From positions 15,065,638 through 15,129,637 of the forward strand of contig OY540815.1 of assembly GCA_961205875.1 (NCBI GenBank): 64,000 nucleotides of DNA, written 5' to 3'. This stretch comes from Sialis fuliginosa. Taxonomy: Eukaryota > Arthropoda > Insecta > Megaloptera > Sialidae. The notes below the pieces were generated by a model. The model saw only the letters and a list, made by a program, of their open reading frames with translations, searched no databases and was not told the DNA's origin. Within the stretch, counting starts at the first letter, position 1; every line of letters starts with the position of its first letter. The position numbers were made by a program, and so were the translations under genes. Positions 35,115 through 47,901 of this stretch are shown one piece after another.

Positions 35115-37980
35115 GATCGAAATCTATATTATTGGTATAGTTTTATTTGTTTTACCAATAAAAAATATACTATTAATAAAATTAATTCTACACAATCGTA
35201 GTATTTATTTTTTTAATGATATTTTATTTGTAAATGATATTAACGAATACAGTAAAAATTTCGTATTATAAAAATTACAATGGATATTACAAAAATTATT
35301 GAAATGACAGTAGGTACATGTTAAGACTGATAGTATTTTTAGATATAAAATTGAAATTTTTTATCAGCAACTGTAATTTTTAATAAAAAATCGACTCCAT
35401 TATTCTCCATGTTGAGTAAATAATGGAACACTAAATATTCAACTTAGTAACTTAAAAATAATTTTAAAACAATAATGTTAAGGAAAATGAATAATTTATT
35501 AAAATTTCGAAATAATATTAGTCTCTTGAGCTTGACACTGGGAATTAAAAATATTAATTAAAACTAATTTTCTCTTGAAATACAAGTGGAAAAACAAAGC
35601 TTAAATAAAAAAATTAATGAAATCTTAGAGTTTTCTTCTCAGCCATTATTTTCTTTTTGTTCTAGCAAAAGTTTTATTTTAAAGTTGAAAAAAAAAACTA
35701 TTGAAAATAAAACATAAAACTTCAAGTACCACTTTTGTCAGTTACTTTTGAAGACAGTCATGAGTTTGTTATATCGATACTTCAAATCTTAAACTTTTAG
35801 AACGTTTTTTCTGTCACTATTTAGCTTTTATGATTTATTTAATATTTATTTGAATGATTTTTTATCCAAGAAAAACTTTTTTGAACTTTTTGACGAATTC
35901 TTATTTGCTTATAACTTAAAAAAATAAATCACATTAAAAGATATGTTAAAAATTTAAAACTAAAATATAAAAAGGTCGATACTGAAAGGCAAATTTTAAA
36001 CTATTTTTACGATCAAAAGATAATTATAACATGAGTAAAAAACGTTTTATTAACATTTAGAAAATGTATACTATATATTATACAGTATACAGTGAATTAG
36101 AATCCGACCCTCAACTTAAAAACACCTTTTTTACTTGCAAATACATATAACATACATATTAAACATAAAAAAATCATTATAAAATGTTATAAATGGAGTA
36201 CATTCCCAATAATAAAACAACGCTGAACATCCACCTATTGAGTACGTTAGGTTGAAAAATACCGTATTAGTGGTGTTTAACGAACATGGGTATGGTATTA
36301 TCGAAAATCGCCCTATTAGCGAAACGTTATAAGCGGAGTACCGTAAAACTAGATAATGTGGTATATCGGGAATTTCCTCTATGGAATTTTCGTCGGTTAT
36401 TTAATTCCCGAATCCCGAGAAAATTAAAATCAATTCTCAAGAAATTCAATGTTTTAATATAATTTATTTATTTTAAAGTCAATATAAAATATTTATTTAA
36501 ATTTTTCACTTCATTTAAGTATTTCATTTTCTTTAGGTACATATTCTTCAAAGGGAAGAATATGTACCTACATTAATTTTATCAAACTATCAAGCAATAG
36601 TGTACTTCCCAAATTCACTGTAGGATTTGTATTTTCATTACAATATTTATATTATTAAATTAATTAAACTAATAACAAAAAACACATTCGTACAGTCATT
36701 TTTATTGCATTGCATATAAGTGGACGAATTTGGAAGGGGGGAGGCTCAAAGGTCAGAAAAATAATAGATAAGAAATGATTTAACAAACCAGAATAAAGAA
36801 TAAAACTTTTTTAGTGTAATATTTTACCTTCATATTTATTATAAACAATGTAATTTTAGAGTGCAGTTTTCATTATACAAATTATATATAATATATAATA
36901 TTATAAAATATATAGTATACATATGTATATTTATATCTACATTTTTTTTATTTGCACAAAAACCCACATCTACAGGTAAGACAGTTGCAATAGGCTTTCA
37001 TGATTTTTTTTATAAATCAGCTTTCATCAATGTGGTTTTGTGCTCTATGACTTTGATTGATTATTAAATTTTTTCACATATAATTTTTCAGGTAGATATA
37101 TTTCATCATCAAAATTTTGCAGTAGAATCTCGATTGCCGACAGTAGAAAATTTTTTTAAAGTATCATTTAACTTACATATTATTTATGCTGAAATAAATA
37201 AAGACAATAGATATTCGTATCTAGAATGGAATTGTAGAAATACTTTTATAATAATTTATTCCTCAGTAGATTTTTCGATAAAAGAATTTTCAGATTGAAA
37301 CTTGAGTTGCACGACTCTAACTTTAAAGATACTTCTTCAATAAGTAAATAATTGAATAGGAGTTTTGTAAAAGAATATCAAGTCATCTATTTGTAATTGA
37401 AATTCAATTTCAATTATATTATGTACATTACATTCAAAGAGTTGACGTGAATAATTATAAAATTTTAATATTACGTCGTTCATCTGGTGACATTAAAATC
37501 TTTAATGATTTTTTTTCACTTATTTGTAGATTTTATCAACTTTATTAGATGCTTATGTTGCAAAAAATATATATTTTAAATTAACTATCTAAACAGATAA
37601 ACTATATTTCCAAAAATTAAACACACCTACAGACAATCATATATTATACAGATATTTTGTATAATTGAAATATTAATTATTAATATTACCATTATTACGT
37701 AAAACAATTTTCGCCAAACAAACGCTTCTGTGATATTTTATATAATCCTAGTCTTTTCCAGAAAATTTGATATTTTATTCTGAATTTGACTTCCGTTAAT
37801 TGATGAAGTGTCTTTTGAAAAGCTCGGAGATAAAACGCGTAGGATTTCCTCACCGTAAGCAAATAAAATTGAAATAGAAAATTAAATTTTAACTTGATGT
37901 TTGTTGAAATTCAATTATGTCTTTTAAAATTATGAAATTACTTTACGGTACAATTTTTATTTTATTTTCTTATAATAAAT
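35115..37980. other. AT-rich non-coding stretch
   Basis: Only the 36535 hairpin is notable. No exon-like patch. Confidence 0.5.
36535..36569. repeat. Perfect 15-bp stem hairpin
   Basis: aggtacatattcttc - aaagg - gaagaatatgtacct, fully complementary with a 5-base loop. A 15-bp stem without mismatch is unusual even in AT-rich DNA. Too short for a canonical miRNA precursor. Confidence 0.8.
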
Positions 37981-38022
37981 ATATACATCTTAACCACAAT
38001 AAAACACTCGACACGTGTTTCA
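37981..38022 (-). repeat. Truncated copy of the same Penelope-like end
   Basis: Reads atatacatcttaaccacaat aaaacactcgacacgtgtttc, the reverse complement of the right-hand part of 15750-15795 including the ttaagatgtatat flank. It stops at the GAAAC box, so the CTGA part is gone. Confidence 0.65.
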
Positions 38023-38281
38023 GAAACCTAATAGCTCCAGATTGGATAATATTTTATGTAACATAGTTTGAATTTTATTATTTTATAACCCTCTCTTTCA
38101 TATTTTTAGTATTTTGGGCACGATTTTGAAACAAGAAATTATATAACACACATATTTTTATTAAACATATTTCCAGTTCATTTAAAATTTTATTAAAACT
38201 AAAATATTTACACGAGAGAACGTGCGAGAATATTTGCCTCGAAGAAGAAAAAACCCACAACCAATGCCGAAATAATTGCAG

Positions 38282-38358
38282 AAACAAGTATTTAATATCT
38301 TGTCCTTTAACGACACGCATTCCTGACGCGAGCAATATCAGCGGCAGCAGTGGAGCGA
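38282..38358 (+). CDS. Candidate upstream exon of neuroligin (linker-type, unproven)
   Basis: A strongly GC-elevated patch lies 1.4 kb before the neuroligin exon. After an AG acceptor (aataattgcag) a frame stays open for 25 codons, NKYLISCPLTTRIPDA then SNISGSSGA, and ends at a possible donor (gcga|gtacgt). The exon would begin in phase 2 and end in phase 1. Joined to the exon at 39794 it creates an AGG arginine codon and keeps the reading frame ([15 protein letters not shown]). In vertebrate neuroligins the alternatively spliced site A insert sits just before this same conserved segment, so a short Ser/Gly-rich linker exon is conceivable. Against it, the acceptor has almost no pyrimidine tract, the donor is not the best consensus, and I see no recognisable homology. 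Confidence 0.25.
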
Positions 38359-38437
38359 GTACGTGACTGTGTGCCACATGCGCGTATGTAATTACACAGG
38401 CGATTCATAATTTGCTTGATAAATTAAATATTCTAAT

Positions 38438-38480
38438 GCATTGGTTCTTAACCTTTTCGAACTCACGGAACACTTTTGGT
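38438..38480 (+). mobile_element. hAT-like terminus (left end only)
   Basis: cattggttcttaaccttttc gaactcacggaacac resembles hAT MITE termini of the type CAGTGGTTCTTAACC. No paired right end was firmly identified. Confidence 0.35.
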
Positions 38481-39348
38481 TGTGAAAAAAATCGTATACT
38501 GAATCATTAAGATCTTTAAACAAATAATAAAAATATGCACAACATATATTTTATTAAAAATTACAGCTAACGCATTGATTTCCAGTCAAATAAAAAAATA
38601 TATACAATTATAAAAGCCTATTCAACATAATTCGTATGTCAGGTCTAATAATATCAATAATCCCAAGTCTTTCTCGTTTTTTAGTTTTAATGTTGAAAAG
38701 CCTTGTTGATACAAATATGATGTTGAAAACTGTAGCAAAATTGTCTGAAATGGGTACTCAGCTTGCAAAAAAATCCAAAATTATACAAAACCAGTTTGAA
38801 AAATTTCAATCAATCGTCGACAAACAAACTGTTCTTCTTCATGAAACGGAAATTCGTAATTCAACATAGGTATTAACTGCGGCAAATGGATTTCGAATCC
38901 AATCGTAATTTTCTGTATTTAGAGAAGGAAAATAATATACAATATTTTCTTTTAATAATGATATAATCATTTATTGTTCTGTGAAACGACTGAAATAAGA
39001 TAAATACAGCTCTTTTAATGAATTGTAAGTGGTAGGGATGAAAATCGGGCTCGGTTGCGCTGCTTGTATATTGTTTTTATTATTTCGCGGAGCACTTGTA
39101 ATATATTTACATCAAATATAAAGTACCATACTGTGGAATAATTTTCTGCTTCCTCCATAACAAGTGAAGAAATTTTAACACAATAGATTTTATTTTTATT
39201 TACTATAAAAAGTTATTGAAATTAATTCATTAAAATACACATTTTTTTCGGAGTTTATGAACCTTTAACTAAATTTCTTGACCACAATCATTAACAATAA
39301 AAGTAAATAAATTAAAAAAAACACTGTCTGTCACCAGATAGAGTGGAT

Positions 39349-39535
39349 TTGTCCTGGGGTGATCAGAGCAGGTGATGTTTCTGAGACCCCGGAGTTATAG
39401 ATTCGGCCCTCTGGTTTATACAATAGTAATATAAGTAGCTTATATATACTATTCGCTCTTATCGTTGTACAACAGGTACAGTAGGGGTGTACCGGAATTG
39501 GAATTTTCATTTCCGGCCGGTACCGGATTTTTTTC
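39349..39535. repeat. Repeat-like patch with hAT-type end
   Basis: GC-elevated stretch just upstream of the neuroligin exon. It includes atcagagcaggtg (39362-39374), whose reverse complement cacctgctctgat also occurs in every unit of the 174-bp array at 7.6-8.1 kb. It ends with cagtaggggtgtaccgg and ccggccggtaccgg, a composition typical of hAT element ends. The minus-strand ORF across it has no family resemblance. Confidence 0.35.
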
Positions 39536-39793
39536 AAATAATTATATTTTTATTAATAATAATAATTAAATAATTACAATAATATTCTTATTCACTCTGC
39601 AAAATACAAAATATTTTTTCCCATTGATTGTCATAGCCTTTAATTAAACATTTTGAACTAAAATACATAAATATTATACAGTTCACGCGTCATTTTTCCT
39701 GATCTTTTGCTGAATAAATATGATCATCCTGATCATACTTTCGTATATGTGCAAGTTAAACAGTAGAGATACATTACGTGCCATTTGTTGCAG

Positions 39794-39961
39794 GGAACGC
39801 GGAGTCTCCGCCAGGTGGCGCTGGTGGCGCACTGCCGTGCATCCTTTACGTGCACGGGGAGAGCTACGAGTGGAACTCGGGCAATCCCTATGACGGCACG
39901 GTGTTAGCGTCGTACGGACACGTCATCGTTGTTACTATTAACTTCAGGCTGGGTGTTCTTG
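39794..39961 (+). CDS. Neuroligin, internal coding exon (partial gene)
   Basis: Neuroligins are postsynaptic cell-adhesion proteins with a catalytically dead cholinesterase-like ectodomain that binds neurexins. The 168-bp exon is framed by an acceptor (ccatttgttgcag) and a consensus donor (g|gtaagt). It starts and ends in phase 1, so it would be skippable in frame. It encodes about 56 residues: a variable Gly/Pro-rich linker ([12 protein letters not shown]), then [20 protein letters not shown] and [20 protein letters not shown] up to GVLG. This is the conserved alpha/beta-hydrolase core around the oxyanion-hole loop. HGES followed by [10 protein letters not shown] is the insect neuroligin form; vertebrate paralogues read HGGSY. 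The exon is clearly richer in G+C than its flanks, as expected for constrained coding DNA. The segment carrying the catalytic-serine position lies in a later exon that I could not find downstream. Gliotactin or another carboxylesterase-like adhesion protein is a less likely alternative. The family call is firm; which insect paralogue it is cannot be told. Confidence 0.93.
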
Positions 39962-40188
39962 GTAAGTTAATTTTTGTTTTAAATGAATGAGGGTTAGGAT
40001 TTTAATAGTATACTGGATCAAAACTAATGAGGCAAAAATATTAAAATAAGTATTATAAAGAATTTTGCTCTAGAGCAATAGCAGAGCAAACTCTATACAA
40101 ATGTTTAAAATAAATTTAGGCCAATGAGAACTCAAGAAGGACTCGATTAATATGCTTAAAATATTTATTGCTAGAAGTGAAAATAAGT

Positions 40189-40317
40189 AAGGTACTGGTA
40201 CCAGTTATGGTCGTAGTTATGGTAGTAATCAAATATCAACAAATATTTCTAATTCAGTACATTTAATTAAAAAATAGCCATTACTGGGGTCATATCCAAG
40301 ACTGGTACCAGTACCTT
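40189..40317 (-). mobile_element. Short deletion derivative of the same family, copy C
   Basis: A 129-bp element with perfect 17-bp terminal inverted repeats (aaggtactggtaccagt / actggtaccagtacctt). Its interior (gtaatcaaatatcaacaaat...) is the reverse complement of the left part of copy B. It lies only about 230 bp into the intron after the neuroligin exon. Confidence 0.8.
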
Positions 40318-41359
40318 ATGTTAAAACAGCATAGATAGATTCACTTATTAATATAGATGCAGATTTATAATCTGTATGTAACAAAATGACAACAATCATA
40401 CTTTGTTCACCAACGTAAGAATTTGAGACAAAAACGATCACTTTTTATTTTTATTATAATCTTAAGCCAAAATTTAAAAAAAACTACTATTGGTTCCCCA
40501 AATTATCACTTACTCCTCTTTGTCTTAAGTTGTTTGGCTTCTGGATGATACAATGCAAATTTTTATATATGAACATTGATTGTTAATTATTTGTCAACAT
40601 GATGGTTGTATCAAACTTTGATATAAAACTATATTATTGATAAAATAATTAATCTTATAGAGTAGATTTTAAATCTAAAATTTTTCACGAATATGAGTAT
40701 AATATAAATAATTAATAAAGAAACAATAAACCGCAAATACAAGCCTATCATAAAAATACAGTAAGTAGTTATAGATCAGTAAATATATCTATACAAATTT
40801 ACTACAAAGGAACTCGCTCCAATTTAAAAATTATTTATCAAAAAATCGATAGTACGTGCTTCATAGTTGTTATGATAAATTTCAACTATATTGACGCAAA
40901 CTTCTATGACATAAAATATGCACCGTACAATGTACATTGTTTTATACAATTTTATAAACAAAATGTATTTTACTTTTATTCTAACAACTATAGTTTGTTA
41001 TTTTCAGATATAGAACTAGAACCTTTCAACAGTGAAAAACTATTATTTTTGTCTGTATTATTTTTTTTTATAAAGCTTAAGCTCTTTAGAGCGTCCAGTA
41101 ACTCAACGGATAAAGAGTTTTAATACTGATTTTATTTTTTATTGTCATTTAAAACACACAGGACTGTACCAATGTATTATCAGTGGCGTAGCTACAAATT
41201 TAAGTCAACTATTGAAATGAAAATGTTTACATGTTTATTTTTATATCACAAATATTTCCCCAGTAATAAATAATGATTTCAACGTATTATTGTTAATATT
41301 TGATTTATAAATAACAATAAAATATAACAGGCCAGATTTGGCCGACATTTCCATATGCC

Positions 41360-41782
41360 CAGTGATTCTTTACCTTGGGTTCCGCGAAATTATGAAACAG
41401 AAAAACGACTGTCTATTTATTATTAAAATTATTTCATTAAGTAATATTTTGTTCATATTTGACTCAACTAACGAAATGTACCAGTCTTTATCAACAAAAT
41501 AATGCGAATAAATTTACGGATATCTTTATTTCAATAGATTAAAAATACACAATAGCAGTTTTGGTTACCAAAACTTTATGTGTTTTCCACTAGCTAAGTA
41601 ATTGGTCAAAAATGTACAGAAACTTGGTCCATTTCTACTGCAAGTTATAATTTTCACAATATTATTTAGAAATGTATTATTATTTTTAAAACTGTATCAC
41701 CTTTATACATAAATCTATTGATTTTGGTGTTATGCAGTTTTTGTTATAGTTAAAGTCACTTTGAAAAGGTTACAAATCACTG
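41360..41782. mobile_element. hAT-type MITE, 423 bp
   Basis: Ends CAGTGATTCTTTACCTTGGG and (other strand) CAGTGATTTGTAACCTTTTC. The adjacent 8-mers (catatgcc / ctctatag) do not match, so the insertion is old or the ends are mis-set. Confidence 0.6.
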
Positions 41783-44647
41783 CTCTATAGAGCAACATAT
41801 ATATATAACCTATAGCAACGCCATTGTTCTTGGTGATTATCCGCACTTTATAGTTTCGGATAATCGAGGGATCATAGAAAGTACTTTAACATTTCAATAT
41901 ATTGATTGAAGAACTTATCCACATGTACCTGTGATTCTTAAACATTGAAATTGTTGGTCTTTTTGGAATGATAATACTTTTACTACACAAATAAAAGTAA
42001 AATAATTAGAAATGAATTTTCGCAAACTTAATTCATTTAACGAATTTATTTTATAATATCGAACTTTTTAATAAAATATTAAAATAAATGAGTATTTTTA
42101 CTGAACAAGCTGCCTACATGCGGTTTCATTTTGTAATTTATAAAATCTAGGATAAATCAGGATATTTTTTTACCTATATTAAGGTTAAATTTAGAAAAAT
42201 CGCGATACACATCTATTTTTATTTAAAAAAAAATATTTTGCCTAAAATTCACTTTCATAATAAGTTTTTATAAACAGTTATGCAGATAAATTACTATAAA
42301 CAAAAAATAACACCCTTCCCCTCTCCGAAAGGGCTGAATTTCGTATTTTTGCATACAACATAAAATAAAGACACCCCTACAATTTTACTTTTTAGTTCTA
42401 GGGTTTTGGGCCGGGTGTTGATGAGTCAGTCACTCAGGACTTTTTTTTTGTACATATGTAAATTACTTTCTTAATAAGTATTGTTACTAAAGTTGTTTCA
42501 TTTGTGAGTGTAAAGAACTATTATTTTAAGAGAAAAAAAATGCCATTGATAGAAAAGTAACATTTTCTAAAACATTTACATAAATTGTTATATACATACA
42601 AATAAATGTTTGCAAACCACTGATCTTCACGTTCCGCTGCATGTACTCTATAATCAGGTCTGTGTAATTCTGATATTGTATGCATATTAAAATTAATCCT
42701 CTTTAATGTTTGCATTGCACTAAATATGGTACCAAGTAAAATGTCAAAGCCGTATAGCCTTGTTTATAATAAACACTATACCCACAAATGTGAGTTACTG
42801 ATATTACTATGTTAATTGTGATATACAAATACGTTTGAGCCGTTCGAAAGTAAATAGTCGAGAAAATCAATAGACTTAATCATATAGGTATATCGGGAGA
42901 GGGGGGGGGGTATAAGATATCACTTGTTTGGCGACGTAGAACTCCGCAAATATGAATCAAATAAACTTAGAAATATTCTTAAATCTCTATATTAACCCTA
43001 GTTTAGGGTTTTTCGAGTCCGATTACTACACAATTATATATCTTTTATGTTATATTTGATAGAACAAGATTTATTATTTAAAAAAAATATTTTTATAAAA
43101 TAAACAAACGAAATGATTTGACCTTTAGAATTCTACATATGTCGTTTCATATTTTCGAATAAATTATATATTTACCTACGGTATGTAGGTTTGGTATGTA
43201 CCTTTATACTGTCAATTCTTTTAAATGTATTTTATTTATATCAAATATCGGTTTTGCATCAAATATTATTTAACTGGTCGGTTTTCAGACTATTATAACA
43301 AAAAAACATTTTCTCTATGTTATATTTTTGTAATATATTTGGTTCAAAGAAGTAACTATTTGGATTATGTTATCTTTATTCTACGTACGAATATGTATTT
43401 TAACATTTCTTTTATACAGGTATGCAGATTTTTCTCTTATACTAGTCTTTCTTTTTAAAAATCTATTCATATTTATAAAATTTTGTTAATATAAACTATA
43501 CGTACAAAGGTATATACTTTTAATATTTGGAATCTATAAAATTTGCATAAACAAAGTTAATATTTGCATTTGCTTTTCAAAAATCAGTCAGTATTAAATT
43601 CATTAATCATTAGCATTTATCTTTCAATTAAATATTTGATGTCTGTATATGTACATCAATATTTTCAAATAATATTAATATTACTTATCTTAATTAAGCA
43701 TTCGACATTCAATTCATTGTATTTGATTTATTTTAAATGAATCATTTATTACCAATGCGGGTATTTCATTGTGGTATATATTATGTCTAAATAATATGAC
43801 CAATATAATTGATTAATAAAAAAAACTTCATTATAATTGTATATTTTAATTTGCTTTAATTTTAAAACTTTTATTATTATTTTTTTTGGAGAAGGGTGAT
43901 ATTTTATGTTATTATGTATATTATTATATACAACAATATTATTCTCTCGACAAGACTTTGACCACCTTAACAGAAGTATTGACAAGGTTACGTGAGAGTG
44001 TCTAAGGCTCATTAACTTACCAAGACGTCCAAGTACGTCAAGTACCTACACACTGTGTAGCTGACAGTAATGAACTTTATTGCCGTCTGTCTGTGCTGCA
44101 TTACTTTATATTCAAAGCTTTCTCTGCTAGACACACTCTATAATTACTCCCATACTATCGTCAATCTTCTAATAAACGCTGTGCTATAGCTTCATATCAT
44201 ATATTTTATACATATGTATATGTATAATATACATACAGATATTTGTATAGTTTGTATCCTCTTTGATAACATAATGAAATGTACAAGCAATTGGTTTATA
44301 CATACATCTTATAACAACTTCTATTGTTCTCTTATAATAAGAAGTAAAAATACAATGATAACTTTAGTACAGAGTGTTGATAATAATTAACAAAAAAAAT
44401 GACAAATGCGAAGTAAACTTGTGTACAATCCCAGTTTTGCATTGTTATCTAATTCAAAAATTATAAAAATATTAAATCGATCCTCACTGTCCAAACTCTT
44501 ACTGGAGTGACTTTACTTCAAACTAAACTTTTTGCTTTTTTCGCAGATTTTTTAAAACCATTATTATAATTTTTTATATTTTTGTCAAACCCTTTTATTG
44601 CATATGTTTAAACTTGCTGTTGGTATATATGACGATTTTTTTTTAAT

Positions 44648-44920
44648 AAAAATATTTATAGGGGTATTTAGGTCAAAATTAGCTCATTTATTCAATATTT
44701 CATAAGTTTATTAGTGCAGCATAAATAAGCTTATTTAAAAAGTAACAATGACAGATTCAACTACTGTTTTGCCAAAAACTTTGTAGTTAAATCTGACATT
44801 TTTACTTTTTAGAAATTTTCAATGGCATTGATAAAGGACATACATGTCCGAAAAATAAGCTTATTTATGGTGCACCAATAATGAGTTAACTTTGACCTAA
44901 ATACCTCTATAAATATTTTT
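44648..44920. mobile_element. Foldback MITE, 273 bp, near-perfect ends
   Basis: Terminal inverted repeats of ~29 bp with a single mismatch (aaaaatatttataggggtat / atacctctataaatattttt). Partial inner symmetry follows (aaataagcttattt on both sides). No ORF. Likely recent. Confidence 0.85.
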
Positions 44921-46292
44921 ATAAAATTTATAATATATGTATACTGTACACACATTCATACATATATTAGTATCATCTTTTGCAATTATTTTCACTCTCC
45001 CCTCTAACATAAAAAAAATTCGCATATGTATATTCTTTTTCCACTACAACATCACTTTGATTATTTTTCTACATACAATGCGAATAATGTGTCTATATAT
45101 ATGTGTATTTACGTATTATATACACTAGTGTGAGCAACAATCTATACATGCTTTGCCATGTATTTTAATAATCACTATTCCGTATATATGGTCGTCATCA
45201 GTGCTTAATTAGTATTCATGTTGTCAAATTAGTTTAATTAAATTGTCACGTCAATTGTGAAATGATGATTTCATGAGAATTGTTATTTAAGGAAATCGTC
45301 TGGTAATACAATATACCTACAAAGTGATTTAGGTCTATGTTAACAGTTGTTCGAGCAAGAGTTAATTTAAGCATAAAAGATTAAATTAACATGTGTTCGG
45401 GAATTATAGCATTTCAAAAACAATTTTGCTACTCGATTTTTAATTTAAATCAATAATTATTTAGGCTAGAGGAGTATGGGGACAGTTAACCATTTTAATA
45501 TTTTTTATTTTGTTCTCTTAAGTGGGTTCTATATTATTATATGATAATAAGTATAAAATAAATTAATAATTGACTTCTCATAGAATTAATTGTTTATAAG
45601 ATATATTGATATAAAGAATTTTACGGATATTCCAAATCATGTTTAATAAGTTTGTTGTCTTATGTTGTGGTTGAAAATAAGAAATATAGTTTCTGTTAAT
45701 ATTTCCCCTAAAATTCATCCTTTTTACAAAAATTAACAAACTATTTCATTCTGATTTTTTAAATGATATAATCATAAATAAGTAATTACCCAATTAAAAT
45801 AATATAATAACCTCCATATACACCATCGGTGTAAATTATTATTTATATTTGAATCACTATGTATGATTAGTATTACTGCATTACAATAAAAATAAATAAA
45901 TGATGTAGATGAATAAGCAATCAGCAAATTGAAAAATAAATACAAAAAAATGGAATTAATTTCAAATAAACCAGACACATGCGATCACAAATGATTTTTC
46001 AAATAGATATTAAAATATACATTCTAACATTTTTTCCATTCTTGTTTGTTTCATGATGAATTTTTAATCATTAAAAAATTGTATCTTTAAATCTAAACGG
46101 TGAAATACATTTGAATATTTTTTATCAAAATTGAAAGAATTTTATCCACACTGAGTTGATTTTTATTTGGAATATATGGAATAGATAAAAGCTAATTTAA
46201 ATTATGGATCTCATGTTCTAAAAAAATCCAATCGAGAAGTAAATTTGAGTATTAATAATAGAAAATAATATTTAAAAATGTCTCTTTAATTG

Positions 46293-46622
46293 AATCGGTG
46301 AGAAGAAGAATAGTACAAGTCCAAATTCTGCCTTTTAATTTTTGTATAATACTACTTTTTGTTCAATTAAAGTGACTTTTCAGATAAAGTGCGAAGTTAA
46401 GAGGAAGAACAGTATTCGTCCAATGATTATATTATTATTTTTTACTCAAACAAAAATGTCCCGTGATTGCATTAACAGGTCCTTGGGGGCTGTGCGGAAA
46501 CATCCGTAAAGTTAGCTGGTTTTCAAAGTTAATAAATTGTAACCTGAAAATTTTTTAAACCTAAAACTTGATTACCTCGAATTGTAAATTTTGGAGTAGT
46601 ACTGTTCTTCTTCTCAGCGATT
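46293..46622. mobile_element. MITE, 330 bp
   Basis: Terminal inverted repeats aatcggtgagaagaagaata / tgttcttcttctcagcgatt, continuing through gtac. TTAAT-like bases flank both sides, a possible target duplication. Confidence 0.7.
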
Positions 46623-47638
46623 TAATTAATAAACGATATTATCAAAAACTGTTATACAAGTATTCTGTGGCTGACACGTACGATTTATCGAACCCTAGAC
46701 AATATTTATTAAATAATAATCGTATATTTTTCAATTGTTATTCTTACAAATATAAATTAAAACTATTTATTTTAAAGCAAATTAACATCTAACTGTATCT
46801 TGAATCCCAAACAAACAAGAGCTGTTTATTATAGAACTTTACATAACAAAATTTCCCGACGGTGCGATTTCTAAAAACACAAACAAAGAGAACCTTTAAA
46901 GCAATTCGCTTATTTAAAAATTGAAAATAAATAAGAGTTAATTCGACGTGAAAAAAATGAACAATGGTCCGACGAGCATAACTGTGAGACCAGAATAATG
47001 TTCATTGCAATATTATGCGGTCTGGAAAAGTCAGATAACCCGAAACACCAACCGAAATCCCTAAACAGCAAAAACATTCAGCGTCGCTCATCCCACCCCT
47101 CCCCCTTTGCTCGCCGTTTGCCTAAATCAGGAGTGCCAAAATTATTTTCTTTGTAGACCACTAAATTTTTATGTTCTACCGATATTTTTACTGGCTCTTT
47201 TCTTAGAAAAAGGATGTCCAATATCTCTACTGGGTTTAAAGTTTCATACATATAAATAAAAAATGTAGTATTTATAAATAATTTTTATACAGAATACACT
47301 GCTTATTGTGTTCATTAGTTAATAGAATCAACCGCTTAATGTGTACAATTTTCTAATGAACGGAAGTAAACATTTATATTTCTTCGGTTTTAAAAAATGA
47401 GATTAAAGTTCAACTGTTCGTAAATTTTAATAACCTTAACTCGCTAACGTACAATATGTTTTTATCATTCCATTTAACATTGGACTTTATAGAAGTTGAA
47501 CTATTTGACAGTTAAATCTATTAATAATAGTATACGTTGTACAATAAGGAAATTTTATTAAAATTTGTTCATTATGTATAGTTTGTTAAATTATTTTATT
47601 TTATAAATTTAACATGGATAGAACTGAAAGTTTTAAGA

Positions 47639-47901
47639 AAAAACATCTGCCAAGTAAATGCACAGTGCTTTTAACGTAACATGTGTCGTTCTTGAGATAT
47701 CTTAAAAAACTAAATATTTTGGTATGTCACCCCTCCCTTTTACACACAATTTTAAAATCAGTCAGACACACAGACAGACAGATACAGAACGAAAAGTATT
47801 TGTCTTGACCTTTAAAATTTGTAAATCGGAGAACAATTTTTTTGTCTCATTCTAAAACGATCACAAAGCTTCTCGTATCTTCGATATTGCGAGTAAGCAA
47901 A
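47639..47901 (-). repeat. GTCTG-rich interspersed repeat, copy 3
   Basis: Reverse-oriented. It carries an extra terminal block aaaaacatctgccaagtaaa upstream of acgtaacatgtgtcgttctt; that block is also present in copy 4 and alone at 54609. This shows the family's true end lies beyond the acatgttacgt block. Confidence 0.75.

Larger units (their letters stand above)
39962..44647 (+). other. Intron following the neuroligin exon
   Basis: Begins gtaagttaat. Holds repeat copy C, a hAT MITE and a G run. A minus-strand donor-like gtaagt lies at 44020 beside a slightly GC-richer patch (44005-44100), but no convincing exon. How far the intron extends is not visible. Confidence 0.5.

Noticed and set aside
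38078-38377. Minus-strand frame with a signal-peptide-like beginning (VLAPLLPLILLAS)
   Set aside because: It has no ATG: the apparent start codon is GTG, and the true ATG two bases upstream is in another frame. The C-terminal part is AT-rich noise.
41352-41790. Target-site duplication for the 41.4-kb hAT element
   Set aside because: The flanking 8-mers (catatgcc / ctctatag) do not match.
44005-44100. Minus-strand micro-exon ending at gtaagt (44020)
   Set aside because: Only about 40 bases between acceptor and donor with no recognisable peptide; such donor strings occur by chance in 64 kb.
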